From contig CAVFGI010000001.1 of assembly GCA_963621975.1 (NCBI GenBank), forward strand, positions 62,001-126,000: a stretch of DNA of 64,000 nucleotides. Reading direction: 5' to 3'. Below the pieces are notes generated by a model that worked only from the letters and a program-made list of their open reading frames with translations, was not told the origin of the DNA and searched no databases. Shown here in pieces: positions 42,661 to 50,598 of the stretch. A program made the position numbers and the translations under genes. The stretch's first letter is position 1. Every line of letters starts with the position of its first letter. Origin of the DNA: UBA9732 sp963621975 (GTDB lineage Bacteria; Spirochaetota; Spirochaetia; Sphaerochaetales; Sphaerochaetaceae).

Positions 42661-42732
42661 TGACGACGGTAGGATTTGAACCTACGACAACCAGTGTGTA
42701 AGACTGGGGCTCTCCCACTGAGCTACATCGCC
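42661..42732 (-). tRNA. tRNA-Val (anticodon TAC)
   Basis: The 72-nt minus-strand sequence folds as a full cloverleaf: acceptor GGCGATG/CGTCGTC (two G-U), D-stem GCTC/GAGC, anticodon stem CCAGT/ACTGG with loop CTTACAC, variable TTGTC, T-stem GTAGG/CCTAC with loop TTCAAAT, discriminator A. The anticodon is complementary to plus 42698-42700. CCA is not encoded. Confidence 0.96.
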
Positions 42733-42744
42733 ATTAGCAATGAG

Positions 42745-42773
42745 AATCTAACATCTTGAAAAGAAAGTGTCAA
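42745..42773 (-). promoter_or_regulatory. promoter for tRNA-Val
   Basis: On the minus strand, TTGACA (plus 42768-42773), 17-bp spacer, TAGATT (plus 42745-42750), 12 bp before the tRNA 5' end. Confidence 0.8.
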
Positions 42774-42826
42774 TATAGGTTGTTTCCATTTGATAACATT
42801 CCATTTTAACGTTAGAATTAAGCGGT

Positions 42827-43537
42827 ATGACAGTTGATTATTCAAAGAAATTGAAAGATATAGAATCTCAAATAGAGAAAATCTCAAATAGTACTAGGCT
42901 TATGGCTGTGAGTAAGACTAGAAGCCTAGAAGAGATTATGGCTTGCTATGAGGCAGGGGCTAGATTATTTGGAGAGAACCATGTTCAAGAGATTGTGGCA
43001 AAGTTTTCTAAAGACGGAAAGTCTTCAAGGCCTAGTGATCTTGAGCTTCATATGATAGGGCATCTACAAAGCAATAAAGTAAATAAAGTAGTCCCGCTTG
43101 TAGATATGATTGAGAGCGTGGATTCCTTGGCGCTTCTTGAAAAAATCAACACTGTGGCAGAGAAAAATAACAAAATACAAGATGTTCTTTTAGAGGTGAA
43201 TACAAGCAAAGAAGAAGCTAAAAGTGGATTTGAATCTGAAGAAAAACTTCTAGACTGTATAAAAGAAGCTAAAAAACTAAAGAATGTTCGTATCAGAGGA
43301 CTTATGACAATTGGTCCCGTTTCTTGCGCCCCTGAAGATAAAGATAGGCTAACGGATCAAGCATTTAAATATCTAAAAGAACTTTTTGATAGACTTAAAG
43401 AGCAAAATAATTTTGAAATCCTTTCAATGGGGATGAGTGAAGATTTTATGATAGGTGTTAATAATGGAAGCACAGAGGTGAGAATTGGAACTGCCATATT
43501 TGGGCCACGAGACTACAGACAGGGAGAGCAAAAATGA
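42827..43537 (+). CDS. YggS/PROSC family PLP-homeostasis protein
   Basis: 236 aa alanine-racemase-like TIM barrel without racemase function; the family buffers pyridoxal phosphate. PLP Lys in 'LMAVSKTRSLEEIMACYEAG', then 'RLFGENHVQEIVAKF', 'HMIGHLQSNKVNKVVPLVDMIESVDS' and 'LSMGMSEDFMIGVNNGSTEVRIGTAIFG'. The SD is weak. Next gene overlaps by 4 bp. Confidence 0.93.
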   Translation: MTVDYSKKLKDIESQIEKISNSTRLMAVSKTRSLEEIMACYEAGARLFGENHVQEIVAKFSKDGKSSRPSDLELHMIGHLQSNKVNKVVPLVDMIESVDSLALLEKINTVAEKNNKIQDVLLEVNTSKEEAKSGFESEEKLLDCIKEAKKLKNVRIRGLMTIGPVSCAPEDKDRLTDQAFKYLKELFDRLKEQNNFEILSMGMSEDFMIGVNNGSTEVRIGTAIFGPRDYRQGEQK

Positions 43538-43842
43538 AAAAAGCGGTTATTGTTCTTTTTATTTTTCTTCTTCTCGTTGGTATATGTATGCCGGCATTTT
43601 CTTTGACGTTAACAAATTACGAACCATATACTAAAGACGAATTTCCAAGATGGTCTTTAGATTTAAGAAGAGCTGAAACCTTGTTTTTTGGAGGCATTCC
43701 AATAGCTTTTCCTTTGACAAGTTTAGCCTTTTCTGTAGCAGGACAAAACCCTGATTTTCTTACAACCTTTGGAGTTGCATGTGCTGTATCTGCTACAATA
43801 ACACTTATTGATTATATTCTTGGAGTTGTAAGTGCGAATTGA
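43534..43842 (+). CDS. small exported/membrane protein of unknown function
   Basis: 102 aa. A signal peptide or signal anchor ('MKKAVIVLFIFLLLVGICMPAFS') is followed by 'YTKDEFPRWSLDLRRAETLFFGGIPIAF' and two further hydrophobic segments. Similar short proteins with a DEFPxWxxDLRRAE motif are, to my recollection, found in treponemes beside the RluD-like gene. Overlaps yggS by 4 bp and the pseudouridine synthase gene by 11 bp. No function can be assigned. Confidence 0.65.
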   Translation: MKKAVIVLFIFLLLVGICMPAFSLTLTNYEPYTKDEFPRWSLDLRRAETLFFGGIPIAFPLTSLAFSVAGQNPDFLTTFGVACAVSATITLIDYILGVVSAN

Positions 43843-44899
43843 AAGAAACTATGAATTTACAGTAGAAGAGGGAGATTTTGCAAACAGCACTCCAAACAAA
43901 AGTAAGCTTCGTATAGATGCTTTTTTATCGTCTAAAATTGAAGGACTATCGCGCTCTGCTTTGACAAATGAACTTTGCAAGATGACCATAAACGGAAAAC
44001 CCGCAAAAAAAAGTGACAGTGTTAAAGAGGGAGACAACATAACTCTTCAATATGTTGCAGACGTATTTGAAAAAGTAGAACCACAAGATATTCCTCTTGA
44101 TGTCCTGTATGAAGACAGTTCTATGCTAGTTATAAACAAGGCACAGGGTATGGTTGTTCATCCCGGAGCAGGTAATGTTGATGGTACAATAGTCAATGCC
44201 TTAGCCTTTAGATATGGCCAAGATTTTATAGACCGCATGGCCGATGAATGCGATATCTCTCGTCCCGGTATTGTGCATAGGTTAGATAAGGACACAAGTG
44301 GCGTTATGGTTATAGCTCTAAATGCCCATGCCCATGCTGTTTTAAGTGCTCAATTTCAGAATAGAGAGATTGAAAAGTACTATTATGCGTTCTGTGACGG
44401 CATTTTTCCTAAACATGAAGCCGATATTGAATGCCTTCTTGCACGTGACAAGGGTAATCGCAAGTTGTTTGTACCTGTGAAGGAAAAGCGCTATATCATC
44501 CAAGAGGGTCTGTCTCCAAAACGCACGCAGGAAATTATTGATGAGGTGTACAACGACCCAAAATACAAAGTAGGGGGAGCTGTGGACAACTTTACAGAGG
44601 GAAAATACAGCAAAAGTCATTATGAGGTGGTCAAGCAATTTCCCCAAGCTGCACTTGTCAAAGTTCGCATCTTCACTGGCCGTACTCACCAAATTCGTGT
44701 TCACATGAAAAGTATAGGCCACGCAGTAGTAGGTGATACAATGTACAATCCAAAAATCTCACGCTTCCCCAACTGGCCACTTATGCTTCACAGTGCTATC
44801 TTGGAAATAAGGCATCCCGATACTGATGAGCTTATGCATTTTGAGGCTCCTCTTCCTAAGCGATTTGCAGATTTTGAAGCTGCTTTAAGGAGCGAGTGA
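43832..44899 (+). CDS. RluA/RluD family pseudouridine synthase
   Basis: 355 aa. N-terminal S4 domain ('RIDAFLSSKIEGLSRSALTNELC'), then the catalytic domain with 'GIVHRLDKDTSGVMVIALN' (catalytic Asp) and 'FTGRTHQIRVHMKSIGHAVVGD'. GTG start at 43832 with GGAG upstream. An extra segment of about 30-40 residues ('QEGLSPKRTQEIIDEVYNDP' and following) sits between the two catalytic blocks, beyond the usual RluD pattern. Probably modifies 23S rRNA; the exact site is unknown. Confidence 0.9.
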   Translation: MRIERNYEFTVEEGDFANSTPNKSKLRIDAFLSSKIEGLSRSALTNELCKMTINGKPAKKSDSVKEGDNITLQYVADVFEKVEPQDIPLDVLYEDSSMLVINKAQGMVVHPGAGNVDGTIVNALAFRYGQDFIDRMADECDISRPGIVHRLDKDTSGVMVIALNAHAHAVLSAQFQNREIEKYYYAFCDGIFPKHEADIECLLARDKGNRKLFVPVKEKRYIIQEGLSPKRTQEIIDEVYNDPKYKVGGAVDNFTEGKYSKSHYEVVKQFPQAALVKVRIFTGRTHQIRVHMKSIGHAVVGDTMYNPKISRFPNWPLMLHSAILEIRHPDTDELMHFEAPLPKRFADFEAALRSE

Positions 44900-44903
44900 T
44901 TTA

Positions 44904-45830
44904 ATGGAAGGCATTGTATTACGTTCTATCAATAATATTTATACGGTTCGTACTGACAATGAAACTTTATACAGCTGTAGGATTAAGGGCAAACATCTTA
45001 ACACAGCTGTAGGTGAGTATAACCCCATAGTAGTAGGCGACATTGTAGAATTCACACCTTCAGGCGCAAGTGAGGGACTTGTAACTGAACGTAAAGAAAG
45101 AAATGGAGTTTTTGCTCGGTGGAATGCAAAAAAGCAACTAAATCAGACAATTTGTGCAAATATGGATGTTGTTGTTTGCGTTTGCAGTATTGAGAGCCCT
45201 CCCTTTAGACCTCGTTTTATTGATAGAGTTCTGGCTTGTTGCAGAAACGTTCCTGTAATTATCGTTCTAAATAAATGCGATATCCTTCTCACGGAGTATG
45301 AAGCCGAGCGCTTTAAACTGTACAAAAAACTTGGATACAAGACGTTGGCTGTGTCTGCTACCACGGGCGAGAATGTAGATAGGTTGGTAGAAAGTCTCAA
45401 GGGTAAGACTGCTGCTTTTGTTGGCCAAAGCGGGGTGGGTAAGAGCTCGTTGGTGAATAGACTTCTTGGAGCAAATCAGCGTGTGGGCGAGATAAGTGAG
45501 AAATACAATAGAGGTAAGCACACAACAAATTACGCTTTAATGTTGGATGGGCCTGGATTTACGCTAATAGATACCCCGGGGTTTAGAGAAATATCGGTAC
45601 CGCATGATGACCCACATTTAGTATCTCAAGCATTTCCGGAGTTTGTGAAGGCCTCTTCAAAGTGTGCTTTTTCCTCGTGTCTTCACGTTAATGAGCCCGG
45701 TTGTGAAGTGTTGCGTCTTCTTGAAAAGGGTAAAATTGATGCGGACAGGTATGAAAGTTATCTTGGAATTTTACAGTCGCTAGATGAGCGACTTCCCGTG
45801 TGGGGTAGAAAATGTTCAAAAGAACAGTAA
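44904..45830 (+). CDS. rsgA: ribosome small-subunit-dependent GTPase RsgA
   Basis: 308 aa circularly permuted GTPase in 30S maturation. N-terminal OB-fold, then G4 'VLNKCDILL', G1 'GQSGVGKSSLVNRLLG', 'NRGKHTTNYALM' and G3 'DTPGF', and a C-terminal zinc knuckle ('KCAFSSCLHVNEPGCEV'). The permuted G4-G1-G3 order is diagnostic. Overlaps mutS2 by 19 bp. Confidence 0.94.
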   Translation: MEGIVLRSINNIYTVRTDNETLYSCRIKGKHLNTAVGEYNPIVVGDIVEFTPSGASEGLVTERKERNGVFARWNAKKQLNQTICANMDVVVCVCSIESPPFRPRFIDRVLACCRNVPVIIVLNKCDILLTEYEAERFKLYKKLGYKTLAVSATTGENVDRLVESLKGKTAAFVGQSGVGKSSLVNRLLGANQRVGEISEKYNRGKHTTNYALMLDGPGFTLIDTPGFREISVPHDDPHLVSQAFPEFVKASSKCAFSSCLHVNEPGCEVLRLLEKGKIDADRYESYLGILQSLDERLPVWGRKCSKEQ

Positions 45831-48202
45831 TTGATTTAGGCCTAGACCAAGTTTTAAGCTCGGTTTCTCAGCACGCATTAAGTACTCATGGTGCAGAAAC
45901 TGTAAAACTTGCAAAGCCAATATTTGATAAAACTCAATATTTACAAAGACAAAAAGAAGTTGCAGCTACTGTGTATACACTAGATGCTGCCTCAAAAGAA
46001 GGTGTATTTGTAGAAGGTTTTTCAGATTTAAGTGAGACTTTTAACGCAATAGTGAATAATCCTGCTTCTTCTTTGACGGGAGAAGGGGTCTATGACGTGG
46101 GCCTTTTTATAAGAAGTGCCGGGCTTTTGAGAACTCTTTTAGGTTTATCTCAAAACCTTGAATCTCCAATAAAAGACAGTGGTATTGAAGATATAATTCA
46201 AGATATTCCACAAGAGCTTTTGGATCTAGAAAATGAAATTTTTAGTATTCTAGAGTCCCCTGGACAGGTCAAAGAGAACTATCCAAGTGTTAAAGCATTA
46301 CGAGAAAAGGCAGATGCCAAAAGGGCTGAACGGAGCCGTTTTGCTTCCGATTTAATGCGCTCACAATCAGATTTCATGCAATCTAATGCTCCTGTAATGA
46401 GGGATGGACGTGTGGTACTTCCAGTAAAAAATGACTTCAAAAACTCGGTTGGTGGCTATGTTCAAAGCTATTCATCATCCGGAAGTACTGTTTTTATGGA
46501 ACCATTTAAGTTGGTAGACATGAATAATGCTGTAGTTCTTTCCCAGCAAGCAATTGATATTGAAATTGCACGATTAATTGGAGGACTTTCAGACTTGATT
46601 CGTGCAGTTGAACTCCAGCTTAGAACGCTTTACAGCCAAGTCTCTTATGCCGATTTCCTCTATGCCTTTGCTTCTTGGATACGTGTTAATAAATGTGCTA
46701 AGACTGTTGAGGAAGACGGTTATTGTAACTTAATTAAGGCTAGACATCCTCTTTTGGGTTCAAAGTGTGTTCCTATAGACTTATCAGTGCCATCTAAAGT
46801 TAAAGCAGTGGTTCTCACTGGTCCAAATGCTGGCGGAAAGACAGTCACAATGAAAACTGTTGGTCTTTTTGTTTTATTAAACCAAATTTGCGGTCATATT
46901 CCAGCTGAAGACGGAAGTTCTCTTGCGTTATTTGATAAAGTTTTTACAGATATTGGAGATGACCAAAGCATTGAAAATCATCTTTCCACGTTCAGTGGCC
47001 ACATGAAGAGTATAAGTTTTATTCTTAGAAACATGACTGAAAACTCTTTAGTTATACTTGATGAGTTGGGTAGTGGTACAGATCCTCAAGAAGGAGCTGC
47101 TCTTGCAAGAGCTATTTTAGAGTTCTGCACTAAAAAGGCTGCACTAACATTAACAACCTCGCATCACGGGGTGTTAAAACAATTTGCCTATTCGTCTGAC
47201 ATTGTTCTCAATGCTTCAATGGAGTTTAATGAACAAACATTAGAGCCTACTTTTAAGGTTATTGCCGGTCTTCCTGGGGAAAGCCATGCTATTGATACTG
47301 CAAAGAGAATGAGACTTCCAAAAGTTGTAACTCAATCTGCTCAAAAACACATGGGACAAGAGGCTGTGAAAATCTCTTCAATTATTCGTGGACTTGAGCA
47401 AAAGAGAAGGGAAGCAGATTCTAAAGAGGCAGAACTTTCCAGACGTCTTAGAGTCATTGAGAATGAAGAGCGCCATATTGCCAATGAAAATAGACGGCTC
47501 AAGGCAATGGAAAACCGTCTAAAAAAAGGCTCTGTGCAAGAATATGATAAAGCTTTAAAAGAAGCTAGGCGCCAAATTGAGAATTTAATTGCGGAAATTC
47601 GTGTTGGGGAAATAACAAGGGAAAAGATCCTTAAATCAAAAACTGTTATTTCAAACTTAGAAGCTCAGGAAAAGGAAATGGAGGCTCAAATTGCTAAAAC
47701 AGATGCAGAAATTGATGCCTTTGATGCTCTAGAGGACATTAATAGTGAACTTCATGTGGATCTTAAACCTGGAATGGATGTACTTTGTGGCCCCAATAAA
47801 CGTGAAGGCTCTGTTATAAAGGAAGCTGGAAAAGGTAAGTGGGTGGTTGCAATTGGACCTATGAAATTCACCTTTAAGGAATCAGAACTCACTGTTCCAA
47901 GACGCTCAAATTCCCATGTTCACTCTTACTTTTTTGATGCCAGCTCAAAGACTCCATCGCCAAAGATGACACTGGATTTACGTGGATTTAGACTTGAAGA
48001 GGCCTTGGATGCTTTAGATAGCCAGCTTGAGGCTTGTTGTATTCACGGCATTAAAAACTTTTCTATCATACATGGCTATGGTGACGGCATTCTTTCAGCT
48101 GGTATCCATAGACACTTGGATAATAATCCTCTTGTGGAATCTATTAAATTTGCTCATCCCGATGACGGCGGGCAGGGTAAAACTTATGTGACATTGAAGT
48201 AG
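45812..48202 (+). CDS. mutS2: endonuclease MutS2
   Basis: 796 aa MutS-family ATPase with C-terminal Smr domain; linked to suppression of recombination and to ribosome-collision rescue in bacteria. Lever/clamp region (1-320), Walker A 'GPNAGGKTVTMKTVG', Walker B region 'VILDELGSGTDPQEGAALA', long coiled coil (about 520-640) and Smr domain from about 715 ('LDLRGFRLEEALDAL', 'IIHGYGDGILSAGIHRHL'). It lacks the mismatch-recognition domain of MutS1, as expected. Confidence 0.95.
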   Translation: MFKRTVIDLGLDQVLSSVSQHALSTHGAETVKLAKPIFDKTQYLQRQKEVAATVYTLDAASKEGVFVEGFSDLSETFNAIVNNPASSLTGEGVYDVGLFIRSAGLLRTLLGLSQNLESPIKDSGIEDIIQDIPQELLDLENEIFSILESPGQVKENYPSVKALREKADAKRAERSRFASDLMRSQSDFMQSNAPVMRDGRVVLPVKNDFKNSVGGYVQSYSSSGSTVFMEPFKLVDMNNAVVLSQQAIDIEIARLIGGLSDLIRAVELQLRTLYSQVSYADFLYAFASWIRVNKCAKTVEEDGYCNLIKARHPLLGSKCVPIDLSVPSKVKAVVLTGPNAGGKTVTMKTVGLFVLLNQICGHIPAEDGSSLALFDKVFTDIGDDQSIENHLSTFSGHMKSISFILRNMTENSLVILDELGSGTDPQEGAALARAILEFCTKKAALTLTTSHHGVLKQFAYSSDIVLNASMEFNEQTLEPTFKVIAGLPGESHAIDTAKRMRLPKVVTQSAQKHMGQEAVKISSIIRGLEQKRREADSKEAELSRRLRVIENEERHIANENRRLKAMENRLKKGSVQEYDKALKEARRQIENLIAEIRVGEITREKILKSKTVISNLEAQEKEMEAQIAKTDAEIDAFDALEDINSELHVDLKPGMDVLCGPNKREGSVIKEAGKGKWVVAIGPMKFTFKESELTVPRRSNSHVHSYFFDASSKTPSPKMTLDLRGFRLEEALDALDSQLEACCIHGIKNFSIIHGYGDGILSAGIHRHLDNNPLVESIKFAHPDDGGQGKTYVTLK

Positions 48203-48214
48203 GTTTTTGTAAAA
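48200..48214. repeat. partial palindrome after mutS2 stop
   Basis: TAGGTTTTTGTAAAA begins with the mutS2 stop codon and runs into the ATG of the next gene; a degraded copy of the GAGGTTTTTGCAAAAACCTC family. Confidence 0.4.
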
Positions 48215-48474
48215 TGATAAATGATAATTGTGGAGTTGTGGCATTAAAAAATCTAAAGACAGATCAAGTCTATCTCTTTTACTCTGATGATATTAAAAAC
48301 GACTGTGTGAAAGAACGCTTTAATTTGGATTTGGGTATGCATTCTTGTAAATCATTGCAAGAAGATTACACTAACACAGGACTTGAAGTTTTTAGATTTG
48401 ACACTATTGAATATACAAGAGACCCCTCAAGGCTTGAAGCTCTTAAGGGGACTTTTGATAAGCTTTACGAGTGA
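48214..48474 (+). CDS. degenerate GIY-YIG-like small protein
   Basis: 86 aa. 'GVVALKNLKTDQVYLFYSDDI' followed by 'RFNLDLGMHSCKSLQEDYTNTGLEVFRFDTIEY' has the layout of a GIY-YIG-fold family (GxYxI-N...G-x-x-Y-x-G-x...H-x-x-LQ-x-D-W...G). The catalytic Tyr-Ile-Gly and Arg are not conserved, so nuclease activity is unlikely. No SD is seen; the start overlaps a repeat. It may be a nucleic-acid-binding relic. Family assignment is by eye. Confidence 0.5.
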   Translation: MINDNCGVVALKNLKTDQVYLFYSDDIKNDCVKERFNLDLGMHSCKSLQEDYTNTGLEVFRFDTIEYTRDPSRLEALKGTFDKLYE

Positions 48475-48494
48475 GGCTTTTGCGCAAAAACCTC
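48473..48494. repeat. palindrome GAGGCTTTTGCGCAAAAACCTC after small ORF
   Basis: 22-bp inverted repeat with one C/A mismatch, beginning inside the TGA stop of the plus-strand small gene and ending 8 bp before the 3' end of the minus-strand phosphorylase gene. Likely a bidirectional terminator-like member of the family. Confidence 0.7.
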
Positions 48495-48501
48495 AAGTGA
48501 T

Positions 48502-49281
48502 TTATTTTTCGTTATCCATCTTTATTAAAGTTCTAATTGATTCAACTGCAACATGACAAACTTGTGTGGTGTCATGGAGTTTAGGATTGTCCATGCCCAG
48601 AGCTTCGCGTTCTTGATTTCCTACAACAAAGAAAACAGAACCACAACGAACATTGAGATAACTTGCAACGGTAAATAGGGCGGCACTCTCCATTTCAGAT
48701 GCCAAAACGCCAAGGCGTTTCCATGCTTCCCATTTGTTTTGTAGCTCATAACTTACTGGCATGAGCTGTGGGTCATGCTGACCATAAAAAGAATCCTTGC
48801 ATTGTACAATTCCAAGGTGATGTTTTATGCCCATTTTTTCAGCTGTTTTCTTTATTGCTGTTACTACGTCGTAGTTTGCAACAGCAGGAAATTCTATTGG
48901 AGCATATTCGCGACTTGTTCCTTCCATTCTTATTGCACCGGTAGCAATGACAGCATCTCCTCCCATAACAGGAAGAGCTATACCCCCACAGGTACCCATT
49001 CTAAGAAAGGTATTGGCACCACATTTTACTAGTTCTTGCATGGCTATGGAGGCTGAAGGACCACCAATGCCAGTTGAGGTTACGCTTACTGGAATGCCAT
49101 CCAGTTTTCCTGTATAGGTGACAAACTCGCGATTATCAGCTATCTCATGAGCATCTTCAAGAAACGATGCAATTAGTGGGACCCTTTTGGGGTCTCCTGG
49201 GAGGATTACGTAGCGCCCTACATCACCAGTTTTAATGTGTAGGTGGTATTGAATTCCTGTCCCATTCATGTAATCAGACAT
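48502..49281 (-). CDS. udp: uridine phosphorylase
   Basis: 259 aa from the ATG at 49281 (GGAG 6 bp upstream); the frame stays open further upstream but without SD. NP-I family hexameric phosphorylase: 'VILPGDPKRVPLIASFLED' (phosphate Arg), 'RMGTCGGIALPVMGGDAVIATGAIRMEGTSREYAP' and 'LASEMESAALFTVASYLNV' (ribose Glu-Met-Glu). 'GIQYHLHIKTGDVGRYVI' is typical of Udp rather than DeoD. Cytoplasmic pyrimidine salvage. Confidence 0.92.
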   Translation of the reverse strand: MSDYMNGTGIQYHLHIKTGDVGRYVILPGDPKRVPLIASFLEDAHEIADNREFVTYTGKLDGIPVSVTSTGIGGPSASIAMQELVKCGANTFLRMGTCGGIALPVMGGDAVIATGAIRMEGTSREYAPIEFPAVANYDVVTAIKKTAEKMGIKHHLGIVQCKDSFYGQHDPQLMPVSYELQNKWEAWKRLGVLASEMESAALFTVASYLNVRCGSVFFVVGNQEREALGMDNPKLHDTTQVCHVAVESIRTLIKMDNEK

Positions 49282-49329
49282 TTTGATCTCCTTTTGTGCC
49301 ACATGGAGAAAGTTCACGTGGAAAACGAT

Positions 49330-49357
49330 ATTATAACATAAATAAATGATTTGTGAA
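49330..49357 (-). promoter_or_regulatory. promoter for udp
   Basis: On the minus strand, TTCACA (plus 49352-49357), 16-bp spacer, TATAAT (plus 49330-49335), 48 bp before the start codon. Confidence 0.6.
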
Positions 49358-49405
49358 CGACCAATAAAAATTAAATTATTTTTTGAAGTTTGCTCCACTT
49401 ATTAT

Positions 49406-49415
49406 NNNNNNNNNN
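49406..49415. other. assembly gap (10 N)
   Basis: Ten N bases between udp and the V-ATPase operon; true length and content unknown, and any -35 element of the atpE promoter may be hidden here. Confidence 0.98.
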
Positions 49416-49438
49416 AGTTTTAAATGTATATTTTGTAT

Positions 49439-49444
49439 TATAAT
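49439..49444 (+). promoter_or_regulatory. -10 candidate for the V-ATPase operon
   Basis: TATAAT, 43 bp before the atpE start. A -35 at normal spacing would fall at 49416-49421, at the edge of the assembly gap, and no good match is visible. Confidence 0.35.
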
Positions 49445-49487
49445 TCGTTGGATAATTCTGAATAAAACATTTTAAGGATGGAACAGA

Positions 49488-50030
49488 ATGGAAATTAACA
49501 TTCAAGACTTGGTTCAGTCCATCAAACATGATGGAATAGAAGAGGCAAAAAAAGAGGCCAATGCGGTTATTGATTCTGCAAAGCTTCAGGCTCAAGAGAT
49601 TATTGAGGAAGCCAAGAAAGAAGCTGCTAAAAAACTAGAAGATGCTGACCGTGAAATTGAAAGTTCAAAGGCCTTGGTTAAGCAGGCAGAACGTGATGCT
49701 GTTCTTTCAATCAAGAAGGAACTTGAGTCTCAAGTTTCAAAGATTCTTGAAGCAGAAGTTTCTAAGGCAATGTCTGGAGACGCATTGGTAAAAATTATCA
49801 TTGCAGCTCTTAATGGTGATGACCCAGCTAAGTACACAGTTGAGGTTGCTGCTGTCACAGAGGGGCTTAAGAATGGTCTTGCCAAAGAGATTGAGAAGGG
49901 CCTAGAGATTAAGCCTGTTAAGGGTGTTTCTATTAAGCTTGCTCTAAAAGATGGCACTGGTTATTACGATTTTTCGGACGAAGAGATTGTCAATCTCCTT
50001 AAACCATTTCTTGGCACTTTGAAGTTCTAA
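49488..50030 (+). CDS. atpE: V-type ATP synthase subunit E
   Basis: 180 aa peripheral-stalk subunit. The N-terminal half is a long charged helix ('EEAKKEANAVIDSAKLQAQEIIEEAKKEAAKKL'), the C-terminal half a mixed domain ending 'FSDEEIVNLLKPFLGTLKF'. AAGGA upstream. First gene of an E-X-A-B-D-I-K operon, the order found in spirochaetes. Confidence 0.9.
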   Translation: MEINIQDLVQSIKHDGIEEAKKEANAVIDSAKLQAQEIIEEAKKEAAKKLEDADREIESSKALVKQAERDAVLSIKKELESQVSKILEAEVSKAMSGDALVKIIIAALNGDDPAKYTVEVAAVTEGLKNGLAKEIEKGLEIKPVKGVSIKLALKDGTGYYDFSDEEIVNLLKPFLGTLKF

Positions 50031-50042
50031 TAGGAGGAAAGG

Positions 50043-50582
50043 ATGCCTACAAATTCTAGGTACTATTTTCTTGCTAGCCTCCCTATGCTGAAGTTTAATG
50101 CAAAGGCTCCGTTTGATTGGGATACCTTTATGGATTATGCCCAAGACAACGTCAGCGCAGGCGATTATAAGCTTCTTGAGGGAATTTCAAAGAACGATTT
50201 TTCTGGATGTGGATTTCTGAGGGATTGGAAGAGTTTTTCTGATTTGGCAGATAAAGCAATTAACGAGAAGCGTAAAGCTAATCTTGGTTTAATTGATACA
50301 TATTGTCCAGAAAATGATTTTGATCTTTCTAAGTATGTAAATGCTGTAATGAATGCAAAGAATCCTCTGGAAGCAGAACTTGTTATTCTTAAGTATAAAT
50401 ATGACTACCTTGAGGAGAAAACTGCTTTTGAAGCTTTCTCTAGAGATGTTGTTTTGGGGTATGCATTAAAACTTAAGTTGCTTCTTCGTAAAGACTTATT
50501 TACTGTAGAAGCAGGTAATGCTCAATATGGGATTCTCTTTGATAAGGTCAAAGAAGAAATTAATGACAATAAAATAGAATAA
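50043..50582 (+). CDS. V-ATPase operon DUF2764 protein (subunit C-like, 'X')
   Basis: 179 aa. 'YYFLASLPMLKFNAKAPFDWDTFMDYA' at the N-terminus marks the DUF2764 family found only in bacterial V-ATPase operons between E and A. By position it replaces subunit C, the rotor-stator connector; this is inference. GGAGGA SD. Confidence 0.85.
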   Translation: MPTNSRYYFLASLPMLKFNAKAPFDWDTFMDYAQDNVSAGDYKLLEGISKNDFSGCGFLRDWKSFSDLADKAINEKRKANLGLIDTYCPENDFDLSKYVNAVMNAKNPLEAELVILKYKYDYLEEKTAFEAFSRDVVLGYALKLKLLLRKDLFTVEAGNAQYGILFDKVKEEINDNKIE

Positions 50583-50598
50583 AAAAAGTGGAGATATT

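Noticed and set aside
49282..49595. N-terminal extension of udp and a minus-strand ORF across the N gap
   Set aside because: Translation runs through AT-rich intergenic and N bases; the SD and family length place the udp start at 49281.
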